A DNA stretch of 64,000 nucleotides from Arthrobacter sp. H16F315 (GCF_024124825.1 NZ_JAMXSS010000002.1:1116001-1180000), one strand, 5' to 3'. Positions 44,448-53,920 are shown, numbered from the stretch's first letter. Numbers and translations are program-made. The notes: a model not told the origin generated them from the letters alone.

Positions 44448-45802
44448 ATGATTAGAGGAGTGAAAACCAACAGCATCAAGCAGGCAGGGCTCGGCCTGTT
44501 CCGGGCCACCGGCATCTACGTCGGGGCAATCCTGGGCTCGGGCATCCTGGTCCTTCCGGCCATCGCCGCCAAGGAGGCCGGGCCGGCGTCGCTCCTGGCC
44601 TGGACCTTGCTGCTGGTGTTCTGCACCCCCGTGGCCTTCAGTTTCGCTGAGATGAGCCGCCAGCAGCCCGACGCCGGCGGAATTGCCCACTTCGTCACGC
44701 GTGCCTACGGGCGCCGCGCCTCGGCCGTGGCGGGCTACCTCTTCTACTTCGCCATTCCGTTCGGTGCCCCGGCGACGGCCTTGATTGGCGGCAACTACAT
44801 CGCCCACGCGCTGGGCGGCGGCCGCGGGACGGCGTTGGTGGCCGCTGCCTTGCTGCTGGCCGCCGCCTTCGCGAGCAACGCCGTCGGGATCCGGATGTCC
44901 AGCGGCATCCAGTTGGTGCTGATGGTGCTGCTCGTCGGACTGCTGGCACTGGCCATCGCGCTGGCTGCGCCTTTTGCCCGGGCGGAGAACTTCGAACCGT
45001 TCGCGCCGCACGGCTACTGGGCCGTGGGCGGCGTGGCCAGCCTGCTCTTCTTCTGCTTCGCCGGCTGGGAGGCGGTCACGCACATCGCCGGGGAGTTCCG
45101 CCACCCGGACCGTGACCTCAAACGGGCCACCTGGCTCACCCTGATCGTGGTCGGTGTGGTCTATCTCGGCGTCGTTTCGGCCTCGCTCGCCGTGCTGGGT
45201 CCAGCCCTTCCGGGCAGCGACGTGCCGATCGCGCAACTGCTTGAGAAGGGACTCGGCGGACTCGCGGCGCCGCTGACCGCCGTCGCCGCCGCGGTGCTGA
45301 CTTTCGGCCCGGTCAACACCTTTGTTGCCGGCGCCAGCCGGCTGGGGGCAAGCCTGGCGTCCGACGGCGTTCTGCCGCGGCTCCTTGCGCGGGGTGCCGG
45401 TCCGGGGAGGTGCCCACGGCCAGCCTGGCACTGCTGGGCGTGATGACGTTGCTGTCCTTCGGGGCGGCGGCAGCCGGGCTGGGCGACATGCAGTTCCAGA
45501 TCGGGGCGGCGTCGGCCTGTTTCACCGCCGTGACCGCGTTTGGACTGTTCGCCGGGATTCGTTTGCTGCCCGCACGGACGCCGGCCTGGTGCGGGGTTAT
45601 TGTGGCCGCTGCTGTGATGCTGGCCGTGCTGCTTTTCAGCGGCTGGGCACTGGTGGCCCCGCTCGGGCTGGCCGTGGCCGCCATCTTGGCCGGCAGGCGG
45701 GCCGGCCCGGAGGTGTTGCCGATGGGGCGCTCGAAAATGCCAACTAGCGCGGGTCGGCGGGAGACGGTGCCGGCTGTTGCGCGGCCTCTTGGCCGGCCCT
45801 GA
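44448..45802 (+). pseudogene. APC-family amino acid permease, frameshifted near residue 320
   Basis: About 451 residues once the frame is repaired. The N-terminal helices (GIYVGAILGSGILVLPAI, then PVAFSFAEMSRQQPDAGG) and FFCFAGWEAVTHIAGEF are typical of APC transporters, in the YjeH-like group. The frame from ATG 44448 runs off at GAGPGRCPR; the continuation ASLALLGVMTLLSFGAA to the stop at 45802 is one base over. A missing G in GGGG (45404-45407) explains it. The last 59 bp overlap the convergent MarR gene. Confidence 0.82.
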
Positions 45803-46259
45803 CCGTCGCCTCGATCATCGAGGCCATGAACCGCGTCGCGACGTCCAGTTCCGCCGGAGTGAATTCGGCCATCGCGGCCGCCATCTGCCGGGCCAGCGGC
45901 TGGAACATGGCGCCGCCGTCGCGGTAGGCCTTGGGGGTCATCCTGAGCTGGACCTGGCGGCGGTCCGGGCCTTGCCGTTCGCGGACCACGTGGCCGGAAC
46001 TGTGCAGCCGATCAATCAGGGCGGTGGTGGCGGGTGAGCTCAGGTGGAGTTCCTTGCGGAGCACTCCGGGCGTGACAATCTGGTTCCTCGCGGTGTGCTG
46101 CATGATCACACCCAAGGCATTGAGGTCCGTCCGGTGCATGTCGTTGCGGCCGCCGGCGGAATCCACATAGCGGTTGGCCTCGAGGCTGAACTCCTGAAGG
46201 AGACGCACCAGCGGAGGCGGACCCTGGGGCCCGGGGAGTTCCGGCGGGTCAACTCTCAC
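45744..46259 (-). CDS. MarR-family regulator of the adjacent MMPL transporter
   Basis: 171 residues with a winged HTH: TPGVLRKELHLSSPATTALIDRLHSSGHVVRE and the wing GPDRRQVQLRMTPKA. It is divergent from the MMPL gene at 46460. The gap between them holds three perfect dyads of MarR type, so it probably represses both. Longer N-terminal Pro/Gly-rich segment of 14 residues. Ligand unknown, likely a lipophilic compound. Confidence 0.87.
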   Translation of the reverse strand: MRVDPPELPGPQGPPPLVRLLQEFSLEANRYVDSAGGRNDMHRTDLNALGVIMQHTARNQIVTPGVLRKELHLSSPATTALIDRLHSSGHVVRERQGPDRRQVQLRMTPKAYRDGGAMFQPLARQMAAAMAEFTPAELDVATRFMASMIEATVRAGQEAAQQPAPSPADPR

Positions 46260-46373
46260 GCGAACCTTCCTCTCTCCTTTGCCTTGCCCACTGCTTCGCA
46301 GCAGGCGCCTTCCGGAGTTTACTTCAGCAGCCCGTGGCGCCGTAGCTTTGCTGATTCCGCGCTGACGCTCGGG

Positions 46374-46422
46374 AAGTTAACTTTCAGGGTTATCTCCATT
46401 GTGGAGATAGTCTATTATAGAC
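46374..46422. promoter_or_regulatory. Cluster of perfect palindromes between the MarR gene and the MMPL gene
   Basis: Three perfect dyads in 49 bp: AAGTTAACTT (46374-46383), TATCTCCA-TTG-TGGAGATA (46391-46409), and GTCTA-TTA-TAGAC (46410-46422). The AT-rich block TATTATAG in the third can be a -10 element. Their position upstream of ATG 46460 fits MarR control of the divergent pair. Confidence 0.7.
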
Positions 46423-46459
46423 TCAATTGCATTGATCCAGGCCCGTTCGAGAAGGAACC

Positions 46460-48679
46460 ATGAACAAGACATCACAGGGCAGTACCCGCGTCCCCTTCTG
46501 GCTGCGCTGGCTGGTTCCCGTCCTCCTTGTTATTACCTGGCTGGCCATCGCCGGGATCGGCGGTCCGACCTTTGGCCGGCTGAGCGAGGTCTCCTCGAAT
46601 GACCAGGCCTCCTTCCTGCCGGCGGGAGCCGAAGCCACGGAGGCCCAGGACTGGCAGGCCAAGTTCCGGGACTCCAAGGAAATACCGGCAGTCATCGTCA
46701 TTGAGAACGACGCGGCCTTCACCCCGGCCCAGCTCGGCGAGGCGGCGGCGCTTAAGGGCAAGCTGGAAGCGCTGGGCGCCGGCAGCACAGTCGTGGGGCC
46801 CATCCCGTCAAAGGATGCCAAGGCGGTGCAGTTTGTGGTGCCGATCGGCTCATCCGACGAGGTGAAGCAAGTGGTCCAGGAACTCCGCGACGAAGTACAG
46901 GCATCTGCTCCGGCGGGAATGCGGACCTTCGTCACCGGACCGGCCGGGCTTACCGCGGACCTGGTCAGCGCCTTCGCCGGCATTGACGGCATTCTGCTGC
47001 TCGTGGCCCTTGGCGCGGTGTTCCTGATCCTGCTGATTGTCTACCGCTCGCTGCTGCTGCCGATCACGGTGCTGTTCACGTCGGTTTTTGCCCTCACCGC
47101 CGCTATCCTGCTCGTCTTCGGCATGGCCAAACTCGGCTGGATCCAGCTCAACGGGCAGAGCCAGGGCATCCTGTCCATCCTGGTGATCGGTGCAGCCACG
47201 GACTATGCGCTGCTCTATGTGGCGCGCTTCCGGGAGGCCCTGACGCACACCACCAACCGCACTGCCGCCGCCCTCACCGCGTGGAAGGCGGCCTGGGAGC
47301 CGATCCTGGCGTCCGGCGCCACGGTTATCATCGCCCTCCTGTGCCTGCTGTTCTCGGACCTTAACTCGAACAAGGCCCTCGGCCCGGTGGCGGCGGCCGG
47401 CATCCTGTGCTCGCTCCTGGCGGCCCTGACCCTGCTCCCCGCGCTGATGGCGCTGCTGGGCCGGACTGCGTTCTGGCCTTTCCGGCCCAAGCTGCTGCCG
47501 GAGACCGAGCGCGAGCCCGAGCTCGTCACGGGACTTGAGGGCCAGAAGGGCCTGTGGCGCGCGACCGGTTCTCTTGTTTCACGCCGGCCCCGGGCCGTCT
47601 GGATCACCTCTGTGCTGCTGCTGCTGGCAGCATCCGCCGGCGTCCTGCAGCTCAAGGCAAACGGCGTCCCGCAGACCGACGTCATCCTCACTGCCTCCAA
47701 CGCGGTGGACGGGCAGGACGCCCTGGCGCGGCACTTCGACGCCGGTTCCGGCAGTCCCGCCGTGATCGTCGCCGACGAATCGAAGGCCCAGGACGTACTG
47801 GACAAGACCAAAGCCACTGACGGTGTGGGGGATGCCTACCTGCTGGCCGACGGCGGAGTGCCGATCACCGGCGCGCCAGCGGCCCCGGGTGCGCCCGCGG
47901 CACCGTCGACTCCTTCGGTCCGGGACGGCAAGGTCCTGATCAACGCGACACTGAACTTCGCGGCGGACTCCAACGAGGCCGAGAACGTTGTTGTCGATCT
48001 GCGCCGGGAGCTCAAGAAGACCGACGCCGGTGCACTCGTCGGCGGCGTCACCGCGACGGCCCTGGACACCAACACCACGGCCCAGCGCGACCTCGTCACC
48101 ATCATCCCGGTGGTCCTTGCGGTCATCCTCGTGATCCTGATGCTGCTGCTGCGCTCGGTGCTGGCGCCGGTCCTGCTGGTCGCCTCGGTGGTCCTGTCCT
48201 ATGGCGCCGCGATGGGAGTCTCCGCCTTCGTGTTCAACAACATCTTCGGATTCCCGGGAGCAGACGCCACCGTTCCGCTGTTCGGCTTCGTTTTCCTCGT
48301 GGCACTGGGTGTTGACTACAACATCTTCCTGATGAGCCGGGTCCGCGAGGAATCCCTTAAACACGGCACCCGGGCCGGCATCCTGCGCGGCCTGGCCGTC
48401 ACGGGCGGCGTTATCACCTCTGCCGGCGTGGTGCTTGCTGCCACCTTCGCCGCCTTGGGCATCATCCCGATCATGTTCCTGGCGCAGTTGGCCTTCATCG
48501 TGGCCTTCGGAGTGCTGCTGGACACCATTCTGGTCCGCTCACTCCTGATCCCCGCCCTGGCCTACGACATCGGCCCGCGAATCTGGTGGCCAGGCAAGCT
48601 GGGACGCGCCGGGACGCACTCTGCCGCTTCGGAGCCGGCCGCCCCCGAGGCGGCGTCCGCGGAGGCAGGAATCCGCTAG
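46460..48679 (+). CDS. MMPL (RND) family membrane transporter
   Basis: 739 residues. Two MMPL halves, each with one helix, a large extracytoplasmic loop, then five helices. GAATDYALLYVARFREAL and VALGVDYNIFLMSRVREESLKHG are the paired proton-relay helix 4 segments. An Ala/Pro-rich insert (GAPAAPGAPAAP) lies in loop 2. It exports lipids or lipophilic drugs using the proton gradient. It is divergent from a MarR gene and probably repressed by it. Substrate not deducible. Confidence 0.9.
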   Translation: MNKTSQGSTRVPFWLRWLVPVLLVITWLAIAGIGGPTFGRLSEVSSNDQASFLPAGAEATEAQDWQAKFRDSKEIPAVIVIENDAAFTPAQLGEAAALKGKLEALGAGSTVVGPIPSKDAKAVQFVVPIGSSDEVKQVVQELRDEVQASAPAGMRTFVTGPAGLTADLVSAFAGIDGILLLVALGAVFLILLIVYRSLLLPITVLFTSVFALTAAILLVFGMAKLGWIQLNGQSQGILSILVIGAATDYALLYVARFREALTHTTNRTAAALTAWKAAWEPILASGATVIIALLCLLFSDLNSNKALGPVAAAGILCSLLAALTLLPALMALLGRTAFWPFRPKLLPETEREPELVTGLEGQKGLWRATGSLVSRRPRAVWITSVLLLLAASAGVLQLKANGVPQTDVILTASNAVDGQDALARHFDAGSGSPAVIVADESKAQDVLDKTKATDGVGDAYLLADGGVPITGAPAAPGAPAAPSTPSVRDGKVLINATLNFAADSNEAENVVVDLRRELKKTDAGALVGGVTATALDTNTTAQRDLVTIIPVVLAVILVILMLLLRSVLAPVLLVASVVLSYGAAMGVSAFVFNNIFGFPGADATVPLFGFVFLVALGVDYNIFLMSRVREESLKHGTRAGILRGLAVTGGVITSAGVVLAATFAALGIIPIMFLAQLAFIVAFGVLLDTILVRSLLIPALAYDIGPRIWWPGKLGRAGTHSAASEPAAPEAASAEAGIR

Positions 48680-48698
48680 CCAGAGCCCGCAGCCGCCG

Positions 48699-49661
48699 CT
48701 ACCGTTCCTGGTCCCCCCACCAGGCAATGGTGGCGGCGGCTGCTTCCTCCAGCGGCGTGGGCCGCAGTCCCATGGCCGCCTCGCTGGCGTGTGAGTCCAG
48801 CACGAACGGCTGCTCAAACTGGTAAAGGGTTTCGACCAGTTCCTGCGTTCCCGGGGAAAACCGGCCAATGATCCGCAGAGCCCAGCCGGGCACAGCGGCC
48901 ACCCGCGGCGCCCGACCGCCGGCGGCTGCGGCGAACGCGCGGGCGATCTGCCGCTGGCTCACAGCGGTGCCGGTGGGTGCATGCCACACCCGGTTCCACA
49001 GCGCTGGGTCCTTCGCCGCCCGGATCATCGCGGCGGCAAGGTCGGGCACGTAGGTGAAGGAGTGCGGTAGGGATGCCTTGCCGATGACCACCAGCGGTGT
49101 GCCTGCCAGCACCGGCTTCACCATTCGCTCGCCCGCATGTGCGCCGCGCACCCGGGGGCCGAAGAAGTCGCTTGCCACCACGCTCACGGTGTCCGTCTCG
49201 GACGCCGCCCGGGCGGCCAGAAGTGCGGTCCGCACCCCGCGCTTGCCGCCCTCAGCCGCGCGGGGGCCGTCCTCCGTCATCGGGCGCTCCGGAGCGCTGT
49301 AGGAGTACAGGCTTTCCGGAAAAACGACGACGGCGCCAGCCTCGCCCGCGGCGGCAAGAACCGTCTGCTCTGCGCCCGGCAATTCCTCCGCCCATGCCTT
49401 TGCGCTGTATTGGGAGCCGTGGATGCAGTGGAACACGGCGTGGGCGCCGCGGAACAGTTCGCCAAGTTGCGCCGGATTGGCCACGTTCACGGCCATCTTT
49501 TCGATCCGGGGATGGTCGGGTCCGCTGCCGGACCGGGTAAGCACCCGAACCCGGTGGCCTTCCGCTGCAAGCTGTTCGGCAACCGTCCAGCCGACCGGCC
49601 CGGCGCCGGTGACGACAAATAAGGTGGGGGCTTCTGCCTCCGGGGATGCGTGCTGGGACAT
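48699..49661 (-). CDS. NAD-dependent epimerase/dehydratase-like (extended SDR) protein
   Basis: 320 residues from ATG 49661. VVTGAGPVGWTVAEQL is the Rossmann glycine turn (GxxGxxG-like), ESLYSYSAPERPM, RTALLAARAA and SVVASDFFGPRVRG are atypical-SDR features. The Tyr/Lys catalytic pair of true epimerases is not clear (no YxxxK; YSYSAPER), so it may bind NAD without epimerase chemistry. An in-frame start at 49814 would include the operators and is rejected. It is divergent from the TetR gene, likely its target. Confidence 0.8.
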   Translation of the reverse strand: MSQHASPEAEAPTLFVVTGAGPVGWTVAEQLAAEGHRVRVLTRSGSGPDHPRIEKMAVNVANPAQLGELFRGAHAVFHCIHGSQYSAKAWAEELPGAEQTVLAAAGEAGAVVVFPESLYSYSAPERPMTEDGPRAAEGGKRGVRTALLAARAASETDTVSVVASDFFGPRVRGAHAGERMVKPVLAGTPLVVIGKASLPHSFTYVPDLAAAMIRAAKDPALWNRVWHAPTGTAVSQRQIARAFAAAAGGRAPRVAAVPGWALRIIGRFSPGTQELVETLYQFEQPFVLDSHASEAAMGLRPTPLEEAAAATIAWWGDQER

Positions 49662-49738
49662 CGATTTCTCGCTTTCATTCCGGTCGGACGGCGGGTGTCC
49701 GGGCGCGGCCGCCTTCTCTAGGGGCAACATCCGGAACT

Positions 49739-49820
49739 GAGAGCAGTGCTCTCTCACCTCAGGATGCGGCCGATCCTTGGCTAAGTCAAGAGCGGTGCTC
49801 TCATTTGTTGACACTGCTCT
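49739..49820. promoter_or_regulatory. Three TetR-type operator sites between the divergent pair
   Basis: GAGAGCAGTGCTCTC (49739-49753, 7-bp perfect arms), AGAGC-GGT-GCTCT (49789-49801, 5-bp perfect arms), and a partial third site CACTGCTCT (49812-49820). The shared core is AGAGC-N3-GCTCT. They precede both divergent genes and fit TetR autoregulation. Confidence 0.72.
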
Positions 49821-49830
49821 GGTTTATGGA

Positions 49831-50634
49831 ATGCTGGAGCCATGCCGCAATCCGCCACCGCACCATCCGGCAAGCCGACCACGCCCCGGGGAGCGGGCCC
49901 GGGCCCGGACCGTTGAGGATATTGTGCGCCTGGGGCGGGAGCATTTGGCAGTTCACGGGGCGGCCGCGCTGTCCCTCCGCGCCGTTGCCCGGGACCTTGG
50001 CGTCGTCTCCTCGGCGGTCTACCGGTACGTGGAGAACCGCGAAGAGCTGCTGACCCTGCTGCTTATCGATGCCTACAACGAGCTCGCCGACGAAGTCGAC
50101 GCCGCCGTGGCCGCAGCACCCGCGGCCGACTTTTGCGGGCAGTTCGGGGCCCTGGGTGCCGCGGTCCGCAGCTGGGCGCTGCGCGAGCCGGCGCGCTACG
50201 GCCTCCTTTTCGGCAGTCCTGTGCCCGGGTACCAGGCGCCTGCCGAGCGAACAACGGGGCCGGGCACCAGGGTGGTCTACGCCCTGATGGCGGTACTGGA
50301 CGGCGCCTACCGCGCCGGCGGGCTGGTCGCGCCAGGCGGTCAGGGCGCCGTCTTGTCCGGGCTCGCCGCAGACCTGCAGCGCATCCGCAGCGAGATGGGA
50401 CTGGCGGTCCCGGACACCCTGCTGGCACGCGGCGCACTGGTCTGGAGCGCCTTGTTCGGCACCATCAGCTTCGAGGTCTTTGGGCAGTACGGCGAGGGAA
50501 CCTTTGCCGCTCCGGATGAATTGTTCGCCTTGCACCTGGCTGCCCTGGCGGAACTCGCCGGCCTTGCCGGCGCCGCGCCGCAACCGGACCTGCCGGCAGG
50601 GCCGCAAGCCGCCGCCCCCGGGAATAGCCGATGA
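49831..50634 (+). CDS. TetR-family regulator
   Basis: 267 residues from ATG 49831. After a Pro/Arg-rich start comes the TetR HTH (ARTVEDIVRLGREHLAVHGAA, then LSLRAVARDLGVVSSAVYRYVENREELLTLLL) and a ligand-binding domain of the TetR_C type. GYQAPAERTTGPGTRVVYALMAV is typical of the actinobacterial WHG-like branch. An earlier frame start at 49777 would run through operator 2. A different-frame ATG at 49842 encodes a more usual leader, so a further indel or a start problem here is possible. Confidence 0.82.
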   Translation: MLEPCRNPPPHHPASRPRPGERARARTVEDIVRLGREHLAVHGAAALSLRAVARDLGVVSSAVYRYVENREELLTLLLIDAYNELADEVDAAVAAAPAADFCGQFGALGAAVRSWALREPARYGLLFGSPVPGYQAPAERTTGPGTRVVYALMAVLDGAYRAGGLVAPGGQGAVLSGLAADLQRIRSEMGLAVPDTLLARGALVWSALFGTISFEVFGQYGEGTFAAPDELFALHLAALAELAGLAGAAPQPDLPAGPQAAAPGNSR

Positions 50635-50729
50635 TCCTGGTTCAGTTCACCCTGTTGCCTCCCGGTGGTGGTCGATAGACTGCCCCTGCGCCTGACTGGC
50701 GCGCCGAGGCTTCCGGAAAGGATCCAAAC

Positions 50730-51188
50730 ATGTCCGAAAACAGCGAGTTTGATCGAACGGCCGCGGAGCCCGAAGACCCGGCCGCGGAGGGCCAGTATGT
50801 CGAAGGCGACTACGGCACGGCAGGCGCCGCCGGGGACAATCCGCTAGAGGCCGAAGAAGGCGAATACTCCAGCGGCGACTACGGCAATGCCGGCGTCAGC
50901 GGCGCCACGGCCGTTGGTGTGGAAGAGGGCGACTATCCCGAGGGCGACTATGGCGCGGCAGGTACCGTCGGCGTGCCGGCCTCCGCAGTGAACGAGGGCG
51001 AGTATCCGGATGGTGACTACGGCGCCGCCGGCACCCCGGTGCGGACCGCGGCGCCGCCGGCTCGGCGCCCGTTCGGAAGGAATCCACGGGCGAGCCGGAC
51101 CGCGGGGACGGCTAAGCGGCAGGTCCGCACCCGGCGGCGGCCTTCGCGGACAGCGAAATTCGCCGCCGGTGGACAGGCGGCCGCGTAA
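50730..51188 (+). CDS. Acidic repeat protein, four 23-residue repeats; C-terminus probably frameshifted
   Basis: The frame as given encodes 152 residues. Residues 20-101 hold four copies of E-G-x-Y-x-x-G-D-Y-G-x-A-G, starting at 20, 43, 66 and 89, exactly 23 residues apart. The whole repeat region is acidic, Gly/Ala/Tyr-rich and probably disordered. After residue 102 the sequence turns suddenly Arg-rich. Adding one G near 51034-51039 instead gives an acidic end GEPDRGDG with a stop at 51115 (about 128 residues). The family is unknown to me. AGGATCC-type spacing before ATG 50730; a terminator follows. Confidence 0.65.
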   Translation: MSENSEFDRTAAEPEDPAAEGQYVEGDYGTAGAAGDNPLEAEEGEYSSGDYGNAGVSGATAVGVEEGDYPEGDYGAAGTVGVPASAVNEGEYPDGDYGAAGTPVRTAAPPARRPFGRNPRASRTAGTAKRQVRTRRRPSRTAKFAAGGQAAA

Positions 51189-51213
51189 AACTCCCGGAAT
51201 TCCGGGAGTTTTT
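51188..51213 (+). terminator. Intrinsic terminator after the repeat protein
   Basis: AAACTCCCGGAA pairs with TTCCGGGAGTTT as a perfect 12-bp self-complementary stem (51188-51211), followed by more T. It separates the repeat gene from the dnaK promoter. Confidence 0.85.
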
Positions 51214-51243
51214 GCTGTCTGCGGTGTGTTCCTTGTGCAAGTT

Positions 51244-51280
51244 AATCCAAGGTTGAGCGGATGACGCTCAACCTTGGATT
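51244..51280. promoter_or_regulatory. HAIR element 1 (HspR operator) of the dnaK operon
   Basis: The arms AATCCAAGGTTGAGC (51244-51258) and GCTCAACCTTGGATT (51266-51280) are perfectly complementary around GGATGAC. The inner TTGAGC-N7-GCTCAA matches the HAIR consensus CTTGAGT-N7-ACTCAAG bound by HspR, which is encoded at the end of this operon. It overlaps the -35. Confidence 0.9.
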
Positions 51281-51306
51281 GACTTTGCCCCGGGCCGGAG
51301 TAAAGT
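51279..51306 (+). promoter_or_regulatory. dnaK operon promoter
   Basis: TTGACT (51279-51284), 16-bp spacer, TAAAGT (51301-51306). The -35 begins inside HAIR 1 and the -10 abuts HAIR 2. The leader to dnaK ATG 51390 is about 75 nt. Confidence 0.75.
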
Positions 51307-51324
51307 TGAGTGCAGATCGCTCAT
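51306..51324. promoter_or_regulatory. HAIR element 2 (HspR operator)
   Basis: TTGAGTGCAGATCGCTCAT: TTGAG and CTCAT flank 9 nt, a second, weaker HAIR copy directly downstream of the -10. With element 1 it brackets the promoter. Confidence 0.65.
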
Positions 51325-51389
51325 ATCGGTCGGATCCCAGTGGTCTGCAGCGATTTCAGCTAGATTCCCCGGAAAGAAGGAAGCAACAC

Positions 51390-53243
51390 ATGTCACGTGC
51401 AGTAGGTATTGACCTCGGAACAACCAACTCCGTCGTCTCCGTTCTCGAAGGTGGCGAGCCCACCGTTATTGCCAACGCCGAGGGTGGACGCACCACGCCG
51501 TCGGTTGTTGCATTTTCCAAGTCCGGCGAAGTGCTGGTTGGCGAGATCGCCAAGCGCCAGGCCGTCAACAACATTGACCGCACCATTGCTTCGGTCAAGC
51601 GCCACATGGGCACCGACTGGAACGTCGCGGTGGACGACAAGAAGTACACGGCGCAGGAAATCTCCGCACGTATCCTGATGAAGCTCAAGAACGACGCCGA
51701 GTCCTACCTCGGTGAGAAGGTCACCGACGCTGTGATCACCGTTCCCGCGTACTTCAATGACGCAGAGCGCCAGGCCACCAAGGAAGCCGGCGAAATCGCT
51801 GGCCTTAAGGTCCTGCGCATCGTCAACGAGCCCACCGCTGCAGCGTTGGCCTATGGCCTGGACAAGGGCAAGGAAGACGAGCTCATCCTCGTCTTCGACC
51901 TCGGCGGCGGAACCTTCGACGTTTCCCTCCTTGAGGTCGGCAAGGACGAAGACAACTTCTCCACCATTCAGGTCCGCTCCACCGCAGGCGACAACCGCCT
52001 CGGCGGCGACGACTGGGACCAGCGCGTTGTCGACTACCTGCTGAACCAGCTCAAGGTCAAGGGCATCGACCTGTCCAAGGACAAGATCGCCCTGCAGCGC
52101 CTGCGTGAAGCAGCCGAGCAGGCCAAGAAGGAACTCTCCTCCTCGTCCAGCACCAATGTCTCCCTGCAGTACCTCTCCGTCACCCCCGACGGTCCGGTGC
52201 ACCTGGATGAGCAGCTGACCCGCGCCAAGTTCCAGGACCTCACCAAGGACCTGCTTGAGCGCACCAAAAAGCCGTTCCATGACGTCATCAAGGAAGCCGG
52301 CATCCAGCTTTCCCAGATCGACCACATCGTGCTGGTCGGCGGTTCCACCCGGATGCCTGCCGTCTACGACCTGGTCAAGGACCTGGCCGGCGGCAAGGAG
52401 CCGAACAAGGGCGTCAACCCGGACGAGGTCGTCGCCGTCGGCGCCGCACTGCAGGCCGGTGTCCTCAAGGGCGAGCGTAAAGACGTCCTCCTGATCGACG
52501 TCACCCCGCTCTCCCTCGGTATTGAAACCAAGGGCGGCATCATGACGCACCTGATCGAGCGCAACACGGCCATCCCGACTAAGCGCTCGGAAACCTTCAC
52601 CACTGCCGATGACAACCAGCCCTCGGTAGCCATCCAGGTCTTCCAGGGCGAGCGCGAGTTCACCCGGGACAACAAGCCGTTGGGTACCTTTGAACTGACC
52701 GGCATCGCACCGGCGCCGCGCGGCATGCCGCAGGTCGAGGTTACCTTCGACATCGACGCCAACGGCATTGTGCACGTCTCGGCGAAGGACAAGGGCACCG
52801 GCAAGGAACAGTCCATGACCATCACCGGCGGTTCCAGCCTCTCCAAGGAAGACATCGACCGCATGGTCAAGGACGCCGAAGAGCACGCAGCCGAGGACAA
52901 GGCCCGCCGAGAGGCAGCGGACACCCGCAACACCTCCGAGCAGCTGGCCTACTCCGTGGACAAGTTGATCGCTGACAACGCAGACAAGCTGCCTGAAGAG
53001 GTCAAGACCGAGGTCCAGGCCGACGTCGACGCCCTGAAGGCTGCCCTCGAAGGAACCGATGACTCGGCCGTCAAGACGGCGTTTGAGAAGCTGCAGGCTT
53101 CCCAGACCAAGCTCGGCGAGGCCATCTACGCCCAGGCCGGTTCCCCGGACGGCGCCGAGGGTGCCGCTGCCGGCGAGCCTGCAGCGGGAGCCGACGAGGA
53201 CATCGTCGACGCCGAGATCGTTGACGAAGACGAGAAGAAGTAA
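51390..53243 (+). CDS. dnaK: Chaperone Hsp70
   Basis: 617 residues. The ATPase domain opens with [37 protein letters not shown] and [17 protein letters not shown] are Hsp70 phosphate and adenosine motifs. Peptide-binding domain from about 380, Glu/Asp-rich end EIVDEDEKK. It folds and protects proteins with DnaJ and GrpE. I use ATG 51390 (GAAGGAAGC in front); earlier in-frame codons lie in the HAIR/promoter region. First gene of the heat-shock operon. Confidence 0.97.
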   Translation: MSRAVGIDLGTTNSVVSVLEGGEPTVIANAEGGRTTPSVVAFSKSGEVLVGEIAKRQAVNNIDRTIASVKRHMGTDWNVAVDDKKYTAQEISARILMKLKNDAESYLGEKVTDAVITVPAYFNDAERQATKEAGEIAGLKVLRIVNEPTAAALAYGLDKGKEDELILVFDLGGGTFDVSLLEVGKDEDNFSTIQVRSTAGDNRLGGDDWDQRVVDYLLNQLKVKGIDLSKDKIALQRLREAAEQAKKELSSSSSTNVSLQYLSVTPDGPVHLDEQLTRAKFQDLTKDLLERTKKPFHDVIKEAGIQLSQIDHIVLVGGSTRMPAVYDLVKDLAGGKEPNKGVNPDEVVAVGAALQAGVLKGERKDVLLIDVTPLSLGIETKGGIMTHLIERNTAIPTKRSETFTTADDNQPSVAIQVFQGEREFTRDNKPLGTFELTGIAPAPRGMPQVEVTFDIDANGIVHVSAKDKGTGKEQSMTITGGSSLSKEDIDRMVKDAEEHAAEDKARREAADTRNTSEQLAYSVDKLIADNADKLPEEVKTEVQADVDALKAALEGTDDSAVKTAFEKLQASQTKLGEAIYAQAGSPDGAEGAAAGEPAAGADEDIVDAEIVDEDEKK

Positions 53244-53245
53244 TC

Positions 53246-53920
53246 ATGCCGCATCACGGTAACGAAGAAGAGCACGGTTCTTCCGGGAGCCGTGGCGACG
53301 GTCAGCAGCGGGAGAACGAGCCGCAGAAACCGATCATCCACGACAACCGCAAGGTTGACCCGAAGACCGGCCAGGCCCGCCACCCCGACCAGGAGCGCGC
53401 CGCCGCACGGGACTCCGACTCCGGGGACGCGCTGTCCCAGGCGGAGGACATCCTCAACGGCGTTGACGTACCGGCCGCGGATTCCGTAGCCCAGGGCGCC
53501 GACGGTGCTGAGGCGGAGGAGCTCAGAAATGACCTGCGCCGCCTGCAGGCTGAGTATGTCAACTACCGCAAGCGCGTCGAACGTGACCGCGCCGTGGCAG
53601 GGGAGATGGCCGTCATTGGCGTCCTGAACTCCGTGCTCCCGGTGCTCGACGACGTCGACGCCGCCCGGCAGCACGGTGACCTTACGGACGGCCCGTTCGC
53701 CGCCATTGCCGCCAAGCTGGAGAATGCGCTGAAGACCTACGGTCTGGTGCGCATTGACGAGACCGGCGTGGAGTTCGACCCCACGATCCACGAGGCCCTC
53801 ATCCAGCAGCCCGGCACGGATGTCGAAATTGACACCGTCAGCCAGGTCCTGCGCTCGGGCTACAAGTCCGGCGACAGGGTCCTGCGGGCAGCCCAGGTCA
53901 TCGTGGCGGTCCCGGCTTAG
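53246..53920 (+). CDS. grpE: Nucleotide exchange factor GrpE
   Basis: 224 residues. A long acidic/basic disordered N-terminus of about 90 residues is followed by the coiled coil EELRNDLRRLQAEYVNYRKRVERD and the beta domain with LPVLDDVDAARQHGDL, GVEFDPTIHEALIQQPG and the C-term VLRAAQVIVAVP. It releases ADP from DnaK. ATG 53246 begins two bases after the dnaK stop. Confidence 0.95.
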   Translation: MPHHGNEEEHGSSGSRGDGQQRENEPQKPIIHDNRKVDPKTGQARHPDQERAAARDSDSGDALSQAEDILNGVDVPAADSVAQGADGAEAEELRNDLRRLQAEYVNYRKRVERDRAVAGEMAVIGVLNSVLPVLDDVDAARQHGDLTDGPFAAIAAKLENALKTYGLVRIDETGVEFDPTIHEALIQQPGTDVEIDTVSQVLRSGYKSGDRVLRAAQVIVAVPA

